DNA from: Epiperipatus broadwayi
Taxonomy: Eukaryota > Onychophora > Udeonychophora > Euonychophora > Peripatidae
Reading direction: 5' to 3'
Length of the DNA: 64,000 bases
NCBI GenBank assembly: GCA_028023455.1
Contig: JAQFVV010012510.1
Span: 126,001-190,000 of the forward strand
The notes beneath the pieces are model-generated. The model saw only the letters and a program-made list of their open reading frames with translations, was not told where the DNA came from and did not search any database. This document shows positions 57,954-64,000 of this stretch, piece by piece. The position numbers and the translations under genes are program-made. Each line of letters starts with the position of its first letter. Position 1 is the first letter of the stretch.

Positions 57954-58189
57954 AAAATTTGTTTAAGATTTGAAATACAGGCATTTTTATACCTGGAACT
58001 TAATTGTAAATATAGGGGATTTTGGACCAATTGATGAGTGCTGGTTCAGCACGAAATACGAATATTGGTGATTATTTATCTTTTCTATATGTGTGTGGTC
58101 ATGTGTATCAATAATATGACATAGTGTGGATAGTTGAAGGTTGCTTGAAAGTCTAAATTCAAATTCCCTATATTTTAAAATGTGTTTAA
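57954..58189 (+). mobile_element. Family B HHR element, collapsed fold-back
   Basis: TSD AAAATTTGTTTAA (57954-57966) and AAAATGTGTTTAA (58177-58189), one mismatch. The left segment (aaatacaggcatttttatacc...ttgtaaatatagggg) matches 44588-44640. At about 58020 it jumps directly to the plus arm (ttggaccaa...) with a hammerhead, so the left arm of the 44.6-kb-type fold-back is missing. Confidence 0.83.
58026..58069 (+). ncRNA. Hammerhead ribozyme, family B, C3 mutated
   Basis: ACCAA/UUGGU, box UUGAUGA (C3 to U), a perfect stem II GUGCU-GGUUC-AGCAC with G-C at 10.1/11.1, GAAA, stem III AUA-CG-AAU (one mismatch), A17, then outer GAUUAU. Predicted inactive, but it shows the likely ancestral stem II. 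Confidence 0.85.
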
Positions 58190-59099
58190 TAGAACTTATT
58201 GTTTTATTCTGACATGTTTATCTTTTAAACTAATTAGTTTAAAACATGAAACAGTAGTAGGATTAAGGTTACCATTTTTTTTTAAAATTTAAAACCAGGA
58301 CATTTGAAATAGCTAAGACAGCATTTGTAAAATATAAGCTGAAAGAAAAATGCTTATCCTTTTTTGTCTTTAAGTGAACAACAGACTCAAGTGTAGCAAA
58401 TAGTTTTAATAATAAAAAAAAATGTACAAAAGTGCTTATAATTTCTTAAATTGTACTGCTTACATTTCACAACTAACCAGGACCAATGGCTCGAAAATCA
58501 GTACTGTACTGGTAAAATCACTATATGTAATCACCTTAAATAGGATTTATAACTAAAAAATATCACTTGCTCATTATAATAGATAATAGGACATAATTGT
58601 CAAAAACCAGTTCTATAGCTACTGTATTATCAAATTGACTAAACAACGGGCTTATTCAACTTAATAAATATTAGGATAACTTGGTAATTGGTGGAGGTAT
58701 TTCTATTCCCTTAACACATTTTATATTAACATCTCAATATTTAGAGCTTCCTTTTGGCCTTTAATGGGACCATTAATTTTATACATTGTATTCTGATTTT
58801 AATTATAGCTGATTTGTTAGTAAAGCTCATTTTGGAACATATAACTTTTATCTGATTTGTTGGGTGATTATTGTATTTTGCAGAAAAACACTTCTAACAT
58901 ATAGTCTTCTTACATATGTATACTTGTGAACTTTTTTTATTCTATGAACCATTTCCTACTTCATTTAATTTAAAAATTGATGTCCAAAATAACTGAAAAA
59001 AAATTATATAATTTTTTTTAAAAAGCACAAGTTGATTTTTAGCAAAATTGCTAACAGTCATAAAACATTTTTTTTAAAAAAAAAAAAAGTAAATGTATA
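58190..59099. other. Unrecognised A+T-rich sequence
   Basis: Nothing assigned. Confidence 0.4.
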
Positions 59100-59960
59100 T
59101 TTTATTTAATCACTTATGTCACAATATTTTTTCATATCCCTTCTTTTCTTAAGATATTCTTGTCTCAGTAGAAAATTTAGTTGTAAAGTACTGTTTTTTG
59201 TAGCAGTTATCTGTCTTGCAATTCTTAATAGAGTATCAATTCTCCTCTTATTGACTTTATTCAAGTCTGAACTGTTTTTAAAATCTGTTAATATTTTTAA
59301 CAATTAACAAATTGAGATTTAAAATTCATTGGAGTGTTTCTGGAGATTAGGGATATCAACTGTTAATACTGTAATTCCTAATAATTTTGTCTCTAGTTTT
59401 TATATCTCATTAATCTGAATAACCATTTCATGTGTCAATCTATCAAGAACATTACAATTTTGAAATACATATTTTCTGTTAATTAAAATATATCTCCAGT
59501 TACAATGTATCTTCATTTGGATGCTTCCATGTCCATTTCTTATAAGCATTTTCCTCAAAAAAAGAATTCATAACATACAGATTTTCTTTTTCTGAAAATT
59601 CCACAAGTCTTTTATCCTTTCTCATTTTTATTTACCCACAGCACTTTCATCTTTCAATTGTTTAACATTAATGTCTCCCACATATTTGGTATGATTGAAA
59701 AATATTTTGACATTCATATAAAAATTCTCTATTTCTCCATCACAAAGAGAATTTCCCTTGGTGTATAAACATAAATTATGTACATTTTGCACCTTTCATT
59801 AATTTGAATAACATTGCCTGATATACCACCAATCTCTATAATGTTGTTTTTCATTTTTATTTATAATGAGTCCCACTCCACTTTATTTGTAATAAGAATA
59901 CATACCCACTTTTTAAATTAATTGCCCATTCACCCTTTTTTTAATTGCACAAAGTTCAAC
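59100..59960 (-). pseudogene. RTE-like LINE endonuclease fragment
   Basis: On minus, in shifting frames: YVYTPRE-like at about 59770, GDINVKQLKDESAVGK at about 59675-59630 (GDFN.K.G motif of APE endonucleases), KDKRLVEFSEKENLYVMNSF at about 59605-59550, KKWTWKHPNEDT at about 59535-59505, IDT near 59450, then a long basic region to 59106. This order (GDFN, LVEF...LVI.NT.F, WTW.SP, IDF) is that of RTE-type endonucleases, and it is probably the same superfamily as the 20.3-kb 3' end. The 65-codon minus frame at 59106-59303 is part of it. Confidence 0.75.
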
Positions 59961-60858
59961 AGTGTTCCATTAATATTAGATAATTCTTATTCCAATTTAT
60001 GTAATCTTCTTTCACATTAAAGTGATCTTTAGCAGTAAGTACTTAAATAAAAGATTATCATCAAATAACAGCTTGAGTTTGCAATCAGGTGAACCATGGG
60101 ATTCTTCACCTTTGGTCAAAAATCACTGCCTTGGTTAGTGACTTTAGAGCCTCCTGGGAATGAGAGCGATAGTTTTGTTTTGTCTATCATGATTTCACAT
60201 ATCTTTTAAGAAAGTTCATTCACTCTGCCATCAAAAAAACTCAGCTAATATTTTAGTTATGAATTATTATGCAACTGACAAAAAGGCCATGATGTTTCTT
60301 AATCGTAAGTCAATAAACTCACTGTGATAGATGATATATATTGGATAGCTGCTCCACCATATTTGTTTACTATATGAATAATTCTATATTAGAAACAGCT
60401 GGAATGACAAGAATGTATGAGATGGTCATCAATAATTTGCCCTGCTAGTTTTATTTGAAGTCTCTAAGAAGAATAAAATGCTCTTTTTCATTTAACAGCA
60501 AACTCCTTTCTACAGTCTTTTTGTTCATATGAATTTATAAATAAGAAAGAAATCATATCCGTTTCTTATATTATATTTGATATTATATAGTAATTGAAAA
60601 TATCATAAATACATTACTTTGTGCATTAATTATTTCACATTAAAAATGGATAGACTTTCTAAATATATAAATATATACATAGTTGTGTATTTATCTTGTG
60701 TTCAAATTTCTAACTAATCTGATGAATTTATATATGTATTTCATTCGAAATACATATATAGTAGAAGAAAAATAGTTTGTTGTTTTAGCTGAGTGTTTGC
60801 TTATAAAAGTTTAGAAATACACTTAAGTGATGCCTTTCTAGGTTGGTGTGTGTTTGTG

Positions 60859-60896
<38 letters not shown>

Positions 60897-62489
60897 TAAA
60901 CTCACTTTATACAAATTCAATAGATACATATCTTAGATTACATCTTTTATAAATTGTTAGCAAATCTACATAAGATGAATTGTTATGCACTTCGTTCTGT
61001 ACTTGTTTAATTCTCAAAAAGCAGTAATTTTATTTATTTTATATATAATATAAAGTGAATTTCTTTAAAATTGTTATTTTCTTTTCTATTGTCATTTTAT
61101 TGCTATTACAAAATAAAAATAAACATAAAATTTTGAAAAGCAGTTAAATTGCAATATTGGACTTTGAATAATATGCTTTTATTTAACTTGGCTTTTTAGC
61201 ATAACCAATAAAACCCTGTATTAAGTAAACATTCTTTATTGAATAAAGTACTAATGTAAAATATAATTTATAGAACTATTTTTCAAAATCAGTTATATTA
61301 ATAATAAAAACACTTTTTTTGAAAAACAAATACTGTTTCCGATTTTTTTAAAATATGATTTCTTTACCAAGAACAAGTGTTAAACAGGGCCATTTAATTC
61401 TAGTTTATATACAGGCACTCTACTGCATTATATATATACACACACACATTACAAATACTGATAGGAATAGGAATTGTCATGGAAAGTAAAACGACAGTAA
61501 TCTTTATCAAAAATGCATTATATTAATCATAACAAATTATAAACATCCTTTTCAAAAGTAACTCTTTGTAACTGAATTATATATATATATATATACCACT
61601 ATCAACATTTTTTAGTTATTAATATTTAAATAAAATGACGTTTCTAAAAGCTTTTTTATTAAGTTTTAAAATATATATTTTTAATTAAAAAGCCAAAATA
61701 GAAGGTAAAAAAAATGTTTATAAATGTATTAAAATATGGATTATTTTTTGTCTGACTTATCAATAATTATCATGCAATGTTATTTTTGTGCTTAAAAAGA
61801 AATATAGTGTTAATTTACGTCGATGATATTTCTTTAATGTAGTAAAAAAATATTAAAAATTTAAATGCATTTTTTAATATGTATATGCTTTGCGCTGGTA
61901 ATTAATCTATTACTACTATTGCAAGACGAATGAATTCAAAAAGTGATGTACGAATTTATTAATCAAAATGTGTGTATCCATAAATAAACAAATGTAAACA
62001 AGTATGTATGTATAATTAAAAAAAAATATGATAAAAACCTAGATGTTATGGACCATCAATTATTTTTGAATTTATCGCTGACCTAGATACTATTTTATAA
62101 TACTTAATTCAAGCATTTACTTCTATATGATTGATAGTACATTATACTTTCTTTTTAAATATTGCTATGTAATCTTCAAATATATAAGAAAACTTTTGAG
62201 GTATATGGACTGATTTATATAGGTCATTGTAAACACACTTTTTATTCTTTGTTCTTATCTATATCCCAGTCTTACCATTGTGTATGTATGTCTCTTATAT
62301 TTATTTTTTGAACACATTCATTTATGAGTAATTGCTTATAATGATGAATAGTAGTTAGATTTGATTAAAAATAACGCTTTACTAATTAACGGTATAAAAT
62401 TAATTGAAACATAAATGAAGATTGTTCTATTATTTATAAAGTCATATAAAAAATAATTAAATACATGTTTTAATGACAAATATTATATA
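59961..62489. other. Unassigned; (AG)n at 60873-60897
   Basis: 60080-60480 is more complex sequence of unknown origin. A small palindrome tatatgtatttc/gaaatacatata lies at 60732-60758. Several (TA)n runs at 61,430 and 61,580. Confidence 0.4.
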
Positions 62490-62790
62490 TAGAGCTCGCA
62501 AATAAGCTCTTAACAAGCTTTTCAGAATATCCCCAGACCAGTTTCCGCTACTGACTTCCTCAATGAGGTGCTAAGATATTCAAGAATTAGATAAAAATAC
62601 CGGGACAAGCCCAGCACTTTATCTAATGGATAACTATTAAGTAGAAAATCTGAAATTTTCAGACATCTATATGTCTTCCAATTCAGCTATCTAACTTAAA
62701 TAGCCACATGGGACTGAACCAAGTTCAGATACACCATATATTAATAACTTTAGCAATATAAAATTGCCAAATCCTTAATAAAAATATTGA
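62490..62790 (-). mobile_element. Diverged family A HHR element
   Basis: Minus-oriented. It begins gagctcgcaaataagctcttaac, contains the hammerhead at 62530-62569, and continues with an upstream body matching 12.1 kb in its catatggg-ctgaac-agttcag segment. The left segment (ataagctcttaacaagctt) recurs in the hairpin at 63823-63893. Confidence 0.75.
62530..62569 (-). ncRNA. Hammerhead ribozyme, family A subfamily, core mutated
   Basis: ACCUCA/UGGGGA stem I, box UUGAGGA (C3 to U), stem II AGU-CAGUA-GCG degraded, GAAA intact, stem III AC-UG-GU, C17. Predicted inactive. It supports family A structure independently because the stem III loop and stem II differ from the 4- and 12-kb copies. Confidence 0.72.
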
Positions 62791-63247
62791 CAAATATTTA
62801 ACATTATATTTTGCTTCCAATTTGTAAATCGTGATTATAGTTATTAATTAAAGTGGAAACTGATATAAACTTCCAGTGAGCTATGAGTAAACTAATACAA
62901 ACCCATCAATAAACAAAAAAAGTACAAAATGGACCCACCTATACTTTAGGTCACATTATATCTAAGCATTCAATTTATTGATGTGTTAAAATGCAGGTAC
63001 AACTGCAAACCATTCTTCTGATATGATTGTAAATGAAGGTTTGTGTTCATTTAGTTCATTGGAGTTTACAAAAGCTATTTTAATTACATCTACATTTGAG
63101 GTATTATTGTTAAGATCATGATTATTGAACTTTTAAAGGGTAGCAATAAATTAAGTCAATTTCACTTTAAAAATTATAAAATTTTGAGAATTTTGAACCT
63201 AGATAGTGAAAAAAATATTGAATTAAAATTGATTAGTTAGCTATTTG
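62791..63247. other. Unrecognised A+T-rich sequence
   Basis: Nothing assigned. Confidence 0.4.
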
Positions 63248-63500
63248 CCTTTGACAGAATAGTTCAGTTGGTTAGAGCGTTTGCCTTAAATTCAATATTC
63301 AAGAATCTAAAGCTGAGAGTTCAACTTCAACTTCTAAGTGAATATTGTCACTGTGCATATAGGCCAAAAATACCTGAAGAAAAGTGGAGAATACTACTAC
63401 TCGAAACGTTATGTAATTACTAATCTGTGTTGTCTATTTATGTGTTATTACTAACAAGTTGTTTGTATTTGTAAAGTTTAAATAAAGCTTAAAATTTTCT
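63248..63500 (+). mobile_element. tRNA-derived SINE with LINE-shared tail
   Basis: A perfect A box TAGTTCAGTTG (63260-63270), then gttagagcg as in a tRNA D arm. B box AGTTCAACTTC (63318-63328, 9 of 11). A unique body includes ctcgaaacgttatg (about 63400-63413). The tail 63435-63479 is shared with the LINE at 57166-57210, followed by taaataaagcttaaaa. A SINE mobilised by that LINE through the common 3' end is the simplest reading. TSD not identified. Confidence 0.75.
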
Positions 63501-63822
63501 AAACATTCACTCATAGATAATGTAAATAGTCCAACATATCACATTTGATTAGTTAACTGTTTCTGCAATCTGTAAATTTAAAGAAATGCTTTTAAATAAT
63601 TATATCACAATTAAACCCATTCTTTATTATTCACCTTTTCTCCATTATCTAACTGAAATAACCCTTAGGATTATCCAATAGATAGAAAAGCATATTTATA
63701 TTAATTAATAGGGGCTGCACATTTTTACCTCCACAAATATTTATATTTGTATCCAACCAATTTTTATAAAATAATAAAAAATCAAGTCAGATGTGACATG
63801 ACTTAATTTTAATAAATCTCTT

Positions 63823-63893
63823 ATAAGCTCTTAACAAGCTTTGAGAAATCGATCTGGGATTGAGGATATTCTCAAAGCTTGTTAAGAGCTTAT
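63823..63893. repeat. Perfect 25-bp hairpin, family A end
   Basis: Arms 63823-63847 and 63869-63893 are perfectly complementary (ataagctcttaacaagcttt...) around a 21-bp loop containing tgaggatatt, the sequence just after the family A cleavage site. A head-to-head pair of family A 3' ends with the hammerhead deleted. Confidence 0.85.
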
Positions 63894-64000
63894 TTTGTAA
63901 GCTCTATATATAACCAATTTTTATATACATGTGCATCAAATTCTAATATTAATCTAGAGTAAAAACTTGCATAACTCTAGAAAATTCTCAAAAATTGATA

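Noticed and set aside
63385-63415. CUGAAGA...CGAAACG in the 63.2-kb SINE as a hammerhead
   Set aside because: Boxes are present, but stem II pairs poorly and no stem I or cleavage register was found. Left as part of the SINE body.

Overview
The window looks like a non-coding, very A+T-rich stretch (about 70-75% A+T by eye) of an invertebrate animal genome. Evidence: several clades of non-LTR retrotransposon (LINE) debris, tRNA-derived SINEs, MITE-like hairpins, long microsatellites, and no bacterial-style gene organisation. A lophotrochozoan such as a mollusc or annelid would fit, but the sequence does not settle the phylum. I found no convincing host protein-coding gene. The longest open frames are LINE C-termini or translated microsatellites.

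The main content is two abundant families of short repeats that carry recognisable type I hammerhead ribozymes (HHRs), which as far as I can see explains their conserved cores. Family A has stem I UCCUCA/UGGGGA, a CUGAUGA box, stem II GGC/GCC, a GAAA box, a 2-bp stem III and cleavage triplet GUC. It occurs near 1.6, 4.2, 11.3-12.6, 28.4, 31.8, 38.5, 47.3, 62.5 and 63.8 kb. Family B has stem I ACCAA/UUGGU with an outer AUAAUC/GAUUAU helix, CUGANGA, stem II near GUGCU/AGCAC, GAAA, a 3-bp stem III and triplet usually AUA. It occurs near 5.7-6.8, 8.5-9.3, 16.9-17.7, 23.0, 33.4-34.2, 36.7-37.3, 43.6, 44.6, 51.8, 56.2 and 58.0 kb. A possible third, degenerate HHR family sits at 40.98-41.20 kb, and a HHR-like core at 49.9 kb.

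The HHR elements occur as direct tandem dimers (period about 454-475 bp, one at about 378 bp), as head-to-head fold-backs, or as both in one insertion. Many whole composites are bounded by 10-14 bp target-site duplications (TSDs), so tandem or inverted composites appear to have integrated in single events. This matches what is known of metazoan retrozymes and of HHR-bearing Penelope-like elements: a tandem transcript self-cleaves to monomers that can circularise. No Penelope-type reverse transcriptase/GIY-YIG gene is visible, so the autonomous partner is unknown.

The rest is layered on this. RTE-like LINE 3' ends lie at 0-0.4, 20.3, 35.3 and 37.7 kb, with an endonuclease fragment on the minus strand at 59.1-59.9 kb. 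Other LINE remnants lie at 9.7, 23.4-26.3 (minus), 38.7, 39.9, 41.2-43.4 and 56.9-57.2 kb. A 102-bp tRNA-like SINE has two copies (15.7 and 31.4 kb). A second SINE (63.2 kb) shares its 3' tail with the LINE at 57.2 kb. MITE-like hairpins lie at 6.5, 13.5 and 34.4 kb, and a nearly perfect 75-bp inverted repeat at 50.7 kb. Nested insertions give a relative chronology: a MITE inside a family B fold-back at 6.5 kb, and a LINE fragment inside a family A element at 38.7 kb. The remaining stretches are A+T-rich sequence in which I recognise nothing.
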